A stretch of DNA of 64,000 nt from positions 22,023,584 through 22,087,583 of the forward strand of contig JAJEKV010000005.1 in assembly GCA_021234155.1 (NCBI GenBank), read 5' to 3'. The notes beneath the pieces were generated by a model. It was not told the origin of the DNA and did no database searches. It saw nothing but the letters and a program-made list of their open reading frames with translations. Below, one piece after another: positions 24,299-38,000 of this stretch. The position numbers and the translations under genes are program-made. Source of the DNA: Isoetes taiwanensis. Lineage: Eukaryota > Streptophyta > Lycopodiopsida > Isoetales > Isoetaceae. Every line of letters starts with the position of its first letter. Within the stretch, counting starts at the first letter, position 1.

Positions 24299-26367
24299 AT
24301 TTCAGTGCTAATCAATCGAGGGGACAAATTGAGATGTCCGACCTTTCAACGAAACCAAGAGTTTGGTTTCGAACACTCGAATGAAGCAAAGAAATTAATT
24401 CATTTTTGCTTTTTTCTTTTTTCGCAGGTCGTTCTTTTTGTACAATGGTCGATGGGGGCAGATATCAGTTTGGGCAGGTAATTGCAAGTTTGTTTAATTT
24501 GTGTAATTCTAGTTGGTATTTGAGAGGATGTGGAAATAACCAGTTCGGCCACACGAATGTTACGGTGCAGTGTTAGGGAAACTGCTAGAGTCTACCAAAA
24601 AATCTCCTAATGCTCTTCTGAACGGAAGGGAAACTTTCGAGCGGGAAGTTTCGGGGAAGAAACTTCTTGGCGGCTTGAGCGGCGTCGGTACCATGGCCAG
24701 GGCTTGACGCCCGGCAAACTAAGTTTCTTCTGAAACTTCCCCTCGCCGAAAAACCTAGAAATTTCCTTTTAATCCTGTGTTTCCATGTTCATATTTGTGA
24801 TTCCTGTTCTTGATCTGTGTTTTCTGTTGAGATTTGTAGAACAAATCAAGCAGATCTGTTGAAATCTGTAGAAAGAATCAAGCAAGCGAGGGACGAAAGC
24901 GTCTGGCGATTATGCAGAATCGGGAAGAAACGGCTCAAACGGGGGCAAATCGGGTCTAATACTCTACACAAGAGCTTTGCTCCAAGATCACGGGCTGGAA
25001 TGGGATCAATAATGTAGATTTGCATGGCAAAAAGAGATAAATCGGAGTAGCGACTCGATCATCGCATGCAACGCCAAAAGAGCGAAATGAACAAAAACCA
25101 TTTGCGGCAAAAAGCCTTGTTGCGGGAAGCCCATTGCGGCAAAGCTCTGTTAGGAGAAACTTCTATTTAACGTTGCAGGAAAGCTTCTGGCTCAAAACCA
25201 CGTTTTGACGCCGCAGTTGCCACCAAAATAGACCCAAAAGTTACCTAAAAAAAACCGACACTGAAATTCACGGAAATTTCCAGGTCCCTAAGGTTACATT
25301 ATGATATTTCGAGTTTTTGGCTGAAAATTGCATCATCCTTATAGAAAGTTAAGGTGTTGTGCACAAAGGTCTAAGGCCCCCTGGTTATATTTGCATGTTT
25401 TTTTTTTCCATCTAAGTTTAGGTTGTTTTAATTGGTATAAATAAAAGATTTGGTATAAATAAAGATGAGTGGACTTGCTTTTATTCATGTGGATATGATG
25501 CTCGGATGACGCATGTTAGGTTGATGCCAGGACTCTTTTAGCTCTTGGCGTACCATTTGAGTTGGTCCTAAGAGAATGCCATGTATGTCCTTATGCGGTC
25601 GCTCCAAGAGCAGTTGTTCGATCTTGCACGCATAGAGCGGGCATGAACTCTATCCATATGTAGTCAAAGAGTGATGTGGAGCATGTGGGGATCTTAACAT
25701 GTTAGACGAGGTCGGCCAAGGCAGCCTGGATTTTCATAGTGGCGCTTTGCATGGATGGGCATTTGGGGCCTTTCCCATCCACAAAGTATTATATAGTTTG
25801 TATGCTAAATCCACCAACTTTTGGTATATTCATCAAATCTGGTATATTGCAAAACTAATCTAGGAAGGAAAAAAATTACGCATACAAAGAACTTCTTTGT
25901 ATGTGAGGTGCAAAGTAGTCTTTTTTTTTTGGGTCAACATCCATTTCTAATGTAGATCATAAATTGTGGTCAATTTTTAGTCATGTACTCGTTGTATAAA
26001 TTTTTATTGCGTTAGAAGTAAAGATGAGAGACTGCCTTCCACTGACAAAATTTTTTTTTTTTTGGCAGGGTTCGAGTGGAGGGATACCTTTTCAACCAAA
26101 ATTTTTTATAGTGAAATGACATTCGTAATTGGTTGAAAAAATTCCAAATATACCCATCAAGTTTGCAAAAAAAAATAAAAATACCCTCCAAATGAAGAGC
26201 ATTTTTGTATAAATGGTAATATAATTTTTGTTGCTCCTCAAATTCAAGAGTTGTCTTCAGGACATTAAAGTAGAATAAGATCCTTCCAACAACATCAAAT
26301 TCATCTAAATTAGAATTACAAGAAATTTATCATGCCATAGCAGTACATGGTGCACATTCTTTTGTCC
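24299..26367. other. Upstream region of the AIP2-like gene; LTR-like non-coding DNA
   Basis: The AIP2-like promoter should lie in the first few hundred bases. A small stretch at 24428-24478 (between 'ttcgcag' and 'gtaattg') looks like an exon on the plus strand but encodes nothing recognised. From about 24640 to 25050 the sequence has the repetitive '(g)aaactt(c)' and 'aatcaagca' texture of retrotransposon LTR/leader DNA, without a matching partner LTR here. Confidence 0.4.
24643..24741. repeat. Inverted repeat with arms of about 21-23 bp
   Basis: GGGAAGTTTC-GGGAAGAAACTT (24643-24665) is nearly the reverse complement of AAGTTTCTTCTGAAACTTCC (24721-24740), with a loop of about 55 bp containing GGTACCATGG. 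It could fold as a hairpin in RNA. Confidence 0.8.
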
Positions 26368-26467
26368 TACTCAATGCAAAGGCCACCATGTGTATAAGAT
26401 ACTTGGTGCAAAGTTATTACTCAATGCAAAGGCCACCATGTATATAAGATACTTGGTGCAAAGTTAT
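26368..26467. repeat. Tandem duplication, 50-bp unit
   Basis: Two units of 50 bp, each starting 'tactcaatgcaaaggccacc' and ending 'ggtgcaaagttat', differing by a single base (tgtataag against tatataag). Confidence 0.97.
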
Positions 26468-27617
26468 TAAGTGTTGAAGATACCCACTGAAAAGAAGAAA
26501 TATAGTTTATTAGGTCATTTCCACATGCATGCATCCAAAACATCACGCAATGAACACATATCCTCTACCATAATGAGGATCTACTTCAACAAATCAATCA
26601 ACACAACCTTTCTAGGTGTACATTAACATAGGTTTTGAGATATCAAGTGGAGATGTCATTTGTTGTTGGGATTGTTTGTCAACTTGAAGCGTTTGAAAGT
26701 TGAGCCTAGTATTAACGTCCATAGTTGATAAAGGCAACCCTATTCAATAAGTTGAGTTTAGTCTTTGTCATAAGGCGAAATGCATTGGATGTAAAAAATA
26801 TTTTGCATAGACATGGTTTTCAACATTTTACAATATTGAATCCATATGCTTCATAAGGAATTCAAGGGAAATGCAAAAAAGCCAAAAAGAGTTTTATGTG
26901 TAGAGTTGATAGGACACCCGGCCCGGTGAGGCTCCAACACAATCGGGGAAGATTGACACTTTCGAATTTGACCACAACTTATGGGACTATGGAATTAATC
27001 AACAAGATTCTATGTTCACAAAAGAGACATCAAGAAAAGAAAAATACCATGTTTTTCTTTTCCATGCAATAGCGTCGAAGAAGGTGGTCTATTAATAGAT
27101 TCTTTTGGGGTAAATGAGCTTCACTCTCATTTTTGAATCAAAATAAGAAATTGATGCCATAAAGATTTTGCAGCTCCCATGGCCTTTTTAAAGCATGTTC
27201 ATTATTCATTGATTTTGATCATAAGCCTCAAATTAGAGGCATGTTGGTAATTTTGAAGTATTCAAGGCCAATATCAAGAAATGCATGGTTATTTATATAA
27301 GGATTTTCCTATTTCTTTGATGCTCCTTCTTTTTGTGTCTTGTTATACCTAATCTCAAAAATATGGCATCCCTAATAGAGGGCTACTTTTTGAACTTCGT
27401 AAAAGGCTCTATAGTCTAAATTAAAAGAATCATTATACAATAAGTGACAAACAATAATACAATGTTAAGTGAAGCGTCAAATGAAAAGAATCATTGTACA
27501 ATAAGTGGCGGAACAATAATATAATGCTAAGTGAAGCAATACAATCTCATGAATTAGAGAATTAAGCGTTCCAAGCAGTGAGGCTATAAATGCCTACTAT
27601 AAATAAATCACTCAAAA
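26468..27617. other. Intergenic sequence between the duplication copies
   Basis: AT-rich; no gene was recognised. A 61-bp imperfect tandem pair lies at about 27423-27545 ('aaaagaatcatt.tacaataagtg' repeated). Copy B begins near 27618, but its true left edge cannot be set because copy A starts at the window edge. Confidence 0.5.
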
Positions 27618-27648
27618 GTGCAAAGCGATTATGAAAATTAGGAAAAAA

Positions 27649-28156
27649 ATGTCGGAAATTCCTTCATCTACACCATCGTCCTCCACCGATAATACACTAG
27701 TTTTTCCCTTTTTGATGTGTATTGCGATACGTATAATTGTCGAACTCTGGGATCTTTGCACTTTCCTCGTTAGTTCTTTGCCACGACCACGAGATCGCCC
27801 TTGGTTAGGAGGAGGAGGAGCATCGAGTGCTTTTTCTGCATGAATGGGGCTGTACAAATCATTGTTGGATTTCTTTGCCGATTATTGAAAGTGAAAGAGC
27901 GAAGAATTGGGTCGGAATGTGCGGTTTGTTTGGCGAATTTAGAACATGGGGCAGGCGAGGATTTTGCCAAAAAGCTATAGCTTCCACACTCAATGCATTC
28001 ACGCATGGTTTGAGTCTCATGCTACTTGCCCTTTGTGCAGGTGTAATGTTTAGGTGGATAAATCAGAGAAAAAGCCTCTCAATTAGACACACGCACGGTG
28101 CGAAGACTCCTATGTCCTTGTGGAGGTAAAATACACGGTTGTAGTTGTCGAGCTAG
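27649..28156 (+). pseudogene. Broken RING-H2 (ATL-like) gene, copy B
   Basis: Duplicate of the remnant at 32-549. The ATG at 27649 opens the same Ser/Thr-rich start and hydrophobic segment but shifts frame earlier. The RING portion is broken by additional small indels: 'gggtcggaatg' where copy A has 'gggtctggaatg', and missing bases around the second cysteine pair. CPLC is not in frame with the first pair. The tyrosine replacing the first RING histidine is shared with copy A, so that change predates the duplication, whereas the extra indels are of the type attributed to consensus error. Confidence 0.75.
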
Positions 28157-29214
28157 AGGCTCTAGCTCAATGCGGAAAGCGTCGCGACCAAAATATCCTT
28201 CTTTATTTCCCATAGCTCCTGATCTAAAAGCTTAGATTCCCAGCTCAAATTCTAGCGCTTGAAATCGCTCTATCTGTCAGGTTATTCACATGGTCGTGGT
28301 TTAAGCATCCACGCCACAGTCGGAGTTACAAATGAACAAACCAAGGTGGCCTTAGGAGCTCTGTGTCAAATCTCTGCTTGTTGCCGAATTCGAGCTTCAT
28401 AAGAGTTTCATCCTTTGAATCCAAGCTCCATAAGTTGTACTGGAGGAAGAACAGGGGCACGCCCAGATCTGTTTTTGATCCGCCATAATGCATCAGAAAG
28501 CTAAAATCAATGCAATAAATGCCATCAATGCAACGTGTCATGGCCTCCTAATTTTTAAGGAACAAAATAGAGGAGAACAGAAATAGACACTGCATTAGAT
28601 AGGAAGGAAAAATCATAAGTTATGCTCATTTACATTCTTTTTTAACACGTTTTTTAAATACACTAATTAGTGATGATTCTAACTCCATTTTAATCAATTC
28701 CGTTGGATAGGCTCTTAATCTCACCTATAAGTTTCATGAAGGGTACTTTTTTTAGGTTGATTGATTATAAAAAGAAGTTATTGCCATTTGAGCCAAATAC
28801 CTTGTTTCTAGGAGTATTTTAGAATATCTCTAAACTTGAGGGGTATATTTGACATTTTTCCTTGATAGAGTATCCTCTTCTCGTTATACACTCACCATCT
28901 TCATTAGAGATTGTTGGATTTCCCTAACGAATCTTATCTATTTTTTAGTTGCTTTCGAAGGGGCAAATCCTTTTTACGATAGTGTAACATTGCGGGCTAG
29001 GAATATCCTCTAGATTTGCATGTCAAGGGCAGTTGCATGGTGTAATGCATAATATTTTTGAACCAGTTCTCATTTTTTTTGCTTCATGGGGCTAGGAATA
29101 TCCTCTAGATTTTCAAGTTAGGGGCCGGGTCATATGGTGTACACAATAATTTTGAACCATCGTTCTCTTTATTTTTTGGTTCATCTATTCTTAGTTTTTT
29201 ACCCCTCGACAATT
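28157..29214. other. 3' flank of the RING remnant, copy B
   Basis: Matches 550-1600, including the 103-bp direct repeat (about 28995-29190). No gene was recognised. Confidence 0.5.
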
Positions 29215-32200
29215 GAATTGGCTTGGCAGACGGACGGACATTCGTTGGGTCGCCTACCTTTTGGGGAATAGCCCGACAAGCATGGGGAAAAGAAATGTGC
29301 TTGAAATATTATGGTTTCATCCAAGTTCAAATTGTGGAGAATTCTCATTAGTAAAGATGATTCTCACGGTGTTTCTTTGAATGCTGATCAATTATGCATT
29401 GTCTTCCATTTCATAAGACCACCTTTCTTGGGCTTTGCTTTATCATATACATTCGTATCCTAATGCTTCTCTCTTTCTAAAAGGGTTGCTTGTTGCTTGG
29501 GACACTGTCATGTCTCTTTTTCATATCAATCCTGAGGCTTGTCTTCAGTTGTCTACTTCATGCTGGTGGATTCCTTTGCAAGACATTCCTGAAAATGTGC
29601 CTCTAAGTGTTGTTGTTCATCCAAAGACATAACGACGATGGACAGCAGCTGGTATAAGCACTATTGCAGCTTGGTATGAGTCTGGTCATCTCATGTCATG
29701 GGAATCATTTAGAACAAAATTCTTGTTGTACAAATGGGATAGAGTAATTTGGACTCGTATTGCTGCATTGTTGCCACAGAATTCTAGCCCACGAATTGAA
29801 GTAATTGTATGGGGTCGCCATCAGGGTATCAAGCCAAGGCACTTTGTTTCTTCTGTATATAAATTGCTTCTGCATTCTGAAATCTTGCCGCTGTCTAATA
29901 GATGGCATCTTCAGGTTCCTTAGCCACAATGGAAAAGTGTTTGGACAAAAGTGTTTGGACATGGGTATGGGATAAGTTGCTTCATCCCAAAGTGGCAGTT
30001 TTGTGGTGGCAAGTGTTCCATAGATTCCTCAGAGTCAACAGGCTAGTCCATAAAATTGATAATTGAATTTCAGAGCTTTGTCCTTTATGTAAGCAAAGGG
30101 TTGAGAGTATTGAGCATTGTTCCTTCTTGTGTGGCGGCCCGGGAACATGATCTTGGTTGTTAACCATATTTGCATGTCTCGATCTAGCAAAACAAGTTTT
30201 TTTGGAAGGATATAAGAATATATTAAACCATTAGAATGTGATCAAGCACAATGATAAGTGTGGTGCTAAGAAATGAAGAGCCCATCATGATCCACAATCT
30301 GTAGGAATGTCGACCAAATTTCCCGCTTAACTGTGCCAGACAAGCTTGAGACTTGGTAAGCCTGCCACAACTTATGCCTCAAGATCGGAACCAACCGAAA
30401 AGGGCTAAGCACTGCATTCTGAAAGACCTTCGCTCTCTGTCTTTTCCAAAGCCATAAAAGCCAAGCTCTGCATAAATGAAGCGCTGTAAAGCAGCCTTTG
30501 CCCACCTGCTAGGAAGGACTCCCAAGAGAATCTTCTAACTGCATAGTGAAGTCCCAAAGAGGGCTCTCACCCAGGACCAAGCTGCCCCTACCTCTGTGCA
30601 TAGGACAAAGCAGTGCTCAATGGTCTCACGTCGCCTCCCACATAAAGGGCATGTTTCCGCTACACGAGGCTTGAACACGTGGACTCGGACATTCACCACG
30701 AGGCTCTGGTGCAAGATCACGCCCAAAAAAGTGCGGATTTTAGGAGGAGGCAATGTATTCCATGCCCACTTCCATATGGCGGGCGATTACTCCTGGAAGC
30801 TTAAGCGACCACTTATCCAGAAAGGCGACAGCGTGTCTGGCGCTAGGAGCCCATAAGCGATGCTACAAACTAAGATGCATCAAGTCCACTATCGACTTCA
30901 AGCGCTTGATTGACTTGAGAAGACAAGCTGCAATGGAATAGCATTGGCAATTCGGCCCAAGTCCAGGTATGTCCCCCTGGCAGAAGGCCAAATCTCTCCC
31001 TAAAAACTCCCCACGGGCTAGATGACCCTCCCAATACCGATCCACGGATAGATGTTACCCCTGCGGCAATCCATGGTGGCTACCGATTGAGTACACGGGT
31101 GTAGGGGAAGAGGCCAAGGGAGATCTGGGAGAGTCTAAGGGTACCCGAGAGAAAGGCGATGAGGCTACCATACACCGCTAGGGTCCACTTTGAAAAAGAA
31201 CTTTGACCACCTTCCAGGGCCCGGAGATCCTTAAGAAAAGGCGAAGCATGGGGAATGGCCACAAATCCTCAAACAGAGCCCACAAACAACCGAAGCCGAA
31301 TAGGCTGGCTTCCTAAACACAATAGAGTGACGGGCGGCCCGTGCCAACAGAGCCAAACCTAGGGATTGTTGCTCCTGCAACAACTGCCAGATGAATTTCG
31401 ACACCAGAACCTTCGTATGCAATGATACATCAAGCATACCCAAGCCCCGGCACATGTCTGGAGATGCACACACTTCCACCGTGACCTTTCAGCGTGGCCC
31501 CCTCCTCATTCCCTCCCCAAACAAAATTGCGAATAGTGTCATCCAACTCCTTAACCACACTTTCTGGCACAAGTATGCAGGAGGCTGCGTAAACATGAGT
31601 GCTACAGAGCACTGGCTTGGCTATCAGAATCCTACCAGCCATGGTGAGTTTACTTCCCCTCCACCAATTCAAATACTGCTTAAGATTCTGTAATGTCTCC
31701 GCCCAAATTGCCCTAGCATTAATGTCCAAGCCAAATGGTATTCCCTAAGGTTTGGCGCTGTGTGTGGCGGTGTTAGAGCCAGTGGAACCGACTCAACCAC
31801 GCGGAGGAGGTTCCTCTAGTACCCATACGGCGAGCACCGACCCGGTTAAAGCAAGCATCTCGAAGCTAAAGAAAAAGGCATCCAAAATATTCTTGGGCAC
31901 GGAGATTGACTCATCTGCATGAAGAAAGAGGAATGTATCATCCGCAAATTGACTGCAAACCTGTTGCGACCCATCATCCATGCGGAGACCTTGCACCACA
32001 TTGTCAGCAATTGCCACACGAAAAAGGCGAGAGAGCTTACGCCCACTATAGTGAATAGGAAGGGGCCAGCGGGACATCCGCGCCTAATGCCCGACCCCAC
32101 AGAGAAGATTGAAGAGGTCTCACCACGACACCACATCGTCGCCCCTAGCGGTGCGTGCGACTTCATAACCGTTTCCACGAAACTAGGCCCGCACTCCAAA

Positions 32201-33050
32201 GGCACGCATCATATCGCAAGAAATGCCACCGACACATCGCCATAAGCCTTGGCAAAATCCGGCTTAAAAAGAAAAACAAGGACGCCTCATCCCTCGAGCC
32301 CAATGCACTCCCCAAAAGCGGCGGCGACATTATGAAGAATATTAGTTGAGGTATAAAACCCGGCGCTTTCTGCACTAATGGCGTGAACTAGTCGCGGCTT
32401 AAGCCTCTCGGCCAAAGCCTTAGCAATGATTTTATACACTACAGACAACAGAGTAATAGGCCTCCAGTCATTGATGGTTTTAGGATGCTTACACTTGGGT
32501 ATAAGTGAAATACAACCTGTATTCAGCAGAGGATGCATCGAGTTATTCCCCAAAAGATCCACATACACCTGCACCACCGAGTCCCCCACCCATTCCCAGT
32601 ACTTCTGAAAAAACTCCACTGGTATTCCATCCAACCCAGAACATTATTCCGAGCCAACAGGCGGCATGCGTCCCCCAACTCCTGCCAGCAAGTTCTACTC
32701 GCTATCTATCCTGATGCATGGCACAAATGATAAAAATGAGCTTTCCATCTTGCGTGTGGCTGGCTTTTATGGTCGATCTAGAAGAGAAGGAGACTGTTTA
32801 TCTTTAACGGTATGGATACTACAGATGGGATTCTTTTTCAGCCGACACAGAATAAAATTGTTCTTCTCTTGATCAAGAGAAGAAAGTACCGATTTGGCAT
32901 ACTTACCTTCAGATTCATTCTTATGCATGAACAGGTGGTTGTGCTCAGTTGGATCAGTTTGTCCACTGGGGTTATAATCATGTCTTTGCATTTTATGTTG
33001 TTATAATTGTGATTAGTAAATAAAGTCCTTCAAAAAAAAAAAAAAAAAAA
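29215..33050 (+). mobile_element. Outer LINE remnant (plus strand), copy B
   Basis: Counterpart of 1600-5408. Readable pieces are longer here: GLLVAWDTVMSLFHINPEAC at about 29480, SWESFRTKFLLYKWDRVIWT at about 29696, then the zf-RVT-like LHPKVAVLWWQVFHRFLRVN and CPLCKQRVESIEHC at about 29980-30120. It is interrupted by the minus-strand LINE and ends with AATAAA (33019) and a run of A at 33032-33050. The 5' end is not identifiable. It is dead, with several stops. Confidence 0.8.
30197..32684 (-). mobile_element. Nested LINE (minus strand), copy B, best-preserved reverse transcriptase
   Basis: In minus-strand order it shows the reverse transcriptase N-terminal blocks (GIPVEFFQKYWEWVGDSVVQ, LIPKC..P.TINDWRPITLL, ALAERLKPRLV; 32634-32290). 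The block GIRRGCPAGPFLF follows at about 32090, then the active-site block SQFADDTFLFL (about 31960), WWRGSKLTMAGRI and NFVWGG (31660-31530). The C-terminal zinc domain KIRTFLGVILHQ...CPLCGRRRETIEHC lies at about 30750-30640. These are the standard domains of a plant L1-type LINE; the endonuclease half is missing through 5' truncation. The tail is a short T run at 30197-30203. Frameshifts separate the blocks, so no intact protein can be made. Confidence 0.9.
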
Positions 33051-34625
33051 TGCCTTAAGTCTTAAAATACCCCAAGTATCTAAGACTTTTGTCTTACAGT
33101 CCAATCAAGGACGTAAAGACCCAATTAGCAATCCTAGAAAAAGGACAGGTGTAATCCTTTTTCCAGGCCAAGACTTGAGTCCAAAGAAGGTAAGAATCAT
33201 AAACATATGGACATATAATAGTAATGAGCCCGCAGATTATTTAAACAACTTTTTCTTTTTCTAAAGTATGACAGAATATTATTCATGTATCCAGATGAAA
33301 TAAAGCCAAAAGACAAAAGATCAACATAATATATTTCATGGGGCAATAATTCCTTAACCAAAACAAAAAACATATGTTTATAGACTGCATTGTCTGAGAA
33401 TAATATATCTTAAACTAAAGCAATTAAAATCAGATCCATAAAAGCGTATTTTGTGCAATTTTTTAAATACGTAACCTTTGTTTAGAGATCACCATCTTTC
33501 AGAATATGAGTTGTAGAGAATATAGCTCCCATGAAATGAACTACTAAAAGAAATCTGGAGGAGGAACTCCGGTTACCTGCAATAAAACCATAAGCAATTA
33601 GCCTTTGTAGGGTAAATGCCTAAGCTACCACAGGTAAGCTATGGAGTTACTCAGCAAACTGCCTTTCACCAAATTATCCTTTAGAAATAAACACATGTTA
33701 GATAGACATTACCAGATGTCTAAGTAAACAAGAAAGTATCCCAGTCTAAGTCTATTATTGGATAAACAAATCCAGATCCATATCATATCCTGCTTATGAA
33801 AGAAAATTATATCTAAGTTGTCTGCTGGTTTCCATATGTGTGTAACAGCTTTCACACATCCATCAGATCTTTATCCTGGTTATGTTAACATTTTCCTCAT
33901 CACCATCCACCATGTTTTACAGAATCGATCTACATGTAGCTTAACTTTACCATTTCCTCAAGACATTAATGATCATTTTTATGCTGCAGAAGAACATTCT
34001 ATAAACTATGAGTTAAATGTTAGTTACAAATAACCAATTAGTTGTGAGTCCTTTTACAATCTTACGAACTTGTACCTTGTTCAGATCTGTCCTAAGATAA
34101 CAAATAACATGTGTTTCTAACCGATCTAAGATCCAAAACAGTAATGCATCAGACCTGATTCGCATTGTTGGTCTCATTATCCAGCATGTTTTGTGCAAGG
34201 TGCTTCTCCTTTTGTTGATGTTTATTCAAAATATTCCCAACTTTGGGATCCACGATTTCGATCTACTGAGTAGGGAGAAATGCGAGTCCGACCACTTGGG
34301 CTTCAACGTTCTCATTTCCATCCTTATCTTTTTCCTTTGGGATGCGGGCTTTGGTCTTGGCGGTGATGGAAATCATAAATTTTCTTTCTCTTAGCAAAAT
34401 TTTGCCTTTCTTCTTCCATCTTCCTGATTGTTCCCTTGTTAAATCCTCCTTTCTTTCTACCCATTCGGTGGCAAATCAGCCTCAAAACATCATTCCGGAA
34501 ATAGGCATCAGATAAGAAGAAATGAGGCTCTGCACTAAGTATTTGCCTGGATAAATACAAGAAGGAACTTCGCTAGGCATCTGGCGTTTGCGGTCCAGAA
34601 AATCCATCCGCCATCAAGTTGATCG
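33051..34625. other. Intergenic sequence, copy B
   Basis: Counterpart of 5409-6975. No gene was recognised. Confidence 0.5.
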
Positions 34626-35075
34626 GCATCGTTGGTCGCCGTTAAGTGCGTGCCCGTTCTGGAAAACCGTCGGGAAAGGTAAACCCTAAATTTCTGGAAA
34701 AGCTTTAATGGTCTTGAAAATTTTAACATAAGAAATCCATGGTCATTTTCCGACCTTGTGATATACACTTAAGCACCTTAGGAACGTCCAATTAAACTCC
34801 AACAAAATTCCCTTTTTGTTAGAAGACCAGTATTAATATCTGTATTGACATACTTGATGAACAGTTAGCATCGTTGGTCTTTGCCATTAGAAAACGGTCG
34901 GGAAATGCTAAACCTAAGTTCTTGGAAAAGCTTTAATGGTCTTGCGAAGTTTTAGCAACAGAAACCCATGGTCCATCCCGACTTTATGACTTACACTTAT
35001 TAAACAAAAGGAACCGTCTAGTTAAGCTCCAACAAAAATCCTTTTTGTTAGAAAAACAGTATTAATATCATTCAA
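34626..35075. repeat. Tandem dimer, about 240-bp unit, copy B
   Basis: Counterpart of 6976-7430. Units begin with GCATCGTTGGTC at 34626 and 34868 and contain 'ggaaaagctttaatggtctt' and 'tttttgttagaa'. Confidence 0.85.
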
Positions 35076-38000
35076 AAAAAAAAAACTAGCAAAAAGGCAC
35101 GCCAGAGGCTATAGAAAATGACGGCACAAGGAAATTAGGGCAAAGTCAATATAAATTGTATGGGAGGAGGGATAAACATGGAAAAAGGAAGCACATCATT
35201 TTATCCTAATGAGAATGCCTCCTCGGGCCTGAAGGGATGTCTCTATTAGATGCTAAAACATATCCCTTCAATAAGGATAGAAACAAATTAACAATCTTGT
35301 AAGAATTAAATGGCAGATAAAATAGGCACGTCCTTAGTAAGGGAAGTTTATCACAATTTGTTGGGGCTGAACAAAGCCATGTTGATCTCTGTGATCAATT
35401 AAAGGTGCTTGAGATGCCACAAAACTTTTAATCTTGCAACATGTAAATCAAATTTTGGAGATATAACATTGGTCAGACTCACTATTGTTGTACAATAATG
35501 ATGAAAAAAGAAGATGCTTTTGTAGATAATTTTAGCTGCATTGATCACGCTTTGAGGCTTCTTAATGTCTACATTCTTTTGTTCAAATTAAACAGACCTC
35601 GTCCTGACCGTTCTAAGAAACAACCAATATAATCCAATATAATAGAAAACAAAAGGAAAGCAAATTGTCCATGAAAACCAACTCGCCTTGTAGATGAAAT
35701 GAAAAGACTTGCTTTTTCCAACTTGTTCGAAACAGGTTGAGATAGCATCGGCAACACCTTAAAACAATGTCAGATAAAAGCTTCATGTCTACAATTATCC
35801 ATTGTCTGAGCTGTTGAGACTCTGTGTCCATGCACATAAGGTTGTAATTGCAACAATAACATGTTAAATGAACAGGTCTGAACATGTATACTTCATACCT
35901 CAATAGTCTTAAAATAATCACAAAATTAAATGGAAAGAATTAAAGGGACCTTCCAAGACAGACTATACATCAATAGTATAGTAAATAGAATGTTGGCCTC
36001 CAATTTTATGTAATGGGAGAATAGGCATACCCTGCAAACTAAATGAAGAAAATAGAAGAAAATAACTAAATGAAGCCCATAGTGGATTGAACACATACCA
36101 AGAATTGATTCCAGACTTTAGTGCTAAACATACATAAGTTCCAAATCTAGGAATATCATTAGAAGATTGGATGCATAACAGCCAAATTCCAATGTTCACC
36201 CTCATATTTAAGTCTTTTTTAAATGGCCAAAACATCACATTATTAGTGCATTGTTCTATCTGATTTGGCACTCAACAACATGTGGCAGTAGAACTGTTGC
36301 TAAAATGCAATCAAGTCACCTCATTCTGGGCCAGGTTCTGCCAATTCACATGAAGCTACTAGAAATTCGTGTAATTAATTAGAAATCCTATCCTTGGATA
36401 GTAACACTTCCCTGTACACCACAACAAATAGTTGTCAATAAACAAATATTCAGGCTTGTGATATGGCGTCAACATAATGTGGAGAAGCATTATTCTTTAC
36501 TTCTCGACATAGTGAACATATCCTTTGCCTTTATGTATTGTGAGGCCATGCATCCTGAAGGATTTGAGATACGTCTGAGGCATCCATGGGTCAATTAGGG
36601 CAAATAGAGTACCATATAGTAAGCTTTTTTATCTGTAGAGCAAAGTTGCAGCAAGAAAGTTGTCTTTGACTCTGAAGGCTTTGGGGCCACATAGAGGTGT
36701 CTCTCAGAAAGAGCAAGTTGAACAAAGAGGCAATCACCTTTTTTGAGTCTGCTTACAGCTTCAACATATTTGATGCAAGCAAGCTTCACCATAATATCCC
36801 TGCTATGTCCAGTTTTAGAAGTAGTTGAAGTTCCAAAAGAACCTCTTTTTTAGCTAGCAGAGAAAAAAAGGCCACACTTTCCGCTGCAACAACTATAGAT
36901 CATAGTTGAACATCCTTTCCATGTAATGTAGCAATTTATATGATCAGAAACTATATTACTGAAAAAAGAAGTTCAGAATGTATAGCAATGGTCATCGAAA
37001 CAACATGAAGCATGCCACGCTTCCGCATATGCATGATGATTTACTTGGCTTCAATTGCTGCTTCTAGAAGCGAATCTTTAATTACATGCCACCTACAATA
37101 AAACACTCTGAGGCTCTACACCTACCAAGGAAACAAAGAATAAATCATCTCCTACATGAAATGCATCATGAAATGCAGGGCATATATGATCAACCTAGCT
37201 TTTGCAAGTTTTGAATATGTCATGCTGCAACAGACATCATATTTTATCAAGCATTAACTGCATATCGTTGTGCATGAGCACACACTCTGTAAGCAAGATC
37301 ATATCGAAAACAATATTCTATAATTGTGACATATCTAAACAATACCTCAGTTATGCAATATTAGCTAGAGAACTGGAATTGTTGCAATTGATAAGAAACA
37401 AGCACTTACAAGCAAGATTGTTGCTATCTAGTGAGCTATCTAGTGAGCTGTGTGAAGGGATGAGCAAGTGAAGGGGTCATTTGAAATGGAATGTACTAGC
37501 CTGCAACTCCAAGATAAATAAATGAAGAAACTTGCAACTTGCATCCCAGAATCAGACATCAATGGGATGGTAAAGAAAATGTAAGATGAAAAGTTCAGTG
37601 GAATAGAAACAATAAACTTCCATAAGCATGACCTGGTAAGTTGACCTGGAGAGAGAGGACCTGGTAAGTTGCATGCATTATTTGCTGAGGCTCTTATGCG
37701 AGAGGTATAAGCCATGTACAAGAGAAGCCAGAAGGTGAAGGCTCCATACTTTCCATCTATGCGCAGATATTTAGCATTTATGCTAATGCAAAAAAGTTGC
37801 ATGACAAATACATGCCTATAGAACAAAATCGGCCTAATCAACAACTCAAGTGTAGGTGTAAAATTCACGAGAGCACTCACTGCAATTTATACGCTAGAAC
37901 ATACCTCAGCAAATGTGAGCTCGTCTACAAAAGCAACTCCAATTCTTCCAACTTTTCAAGACAGTTACCTTTCCAAAACTATAACAGAGAATTGTGCAAA

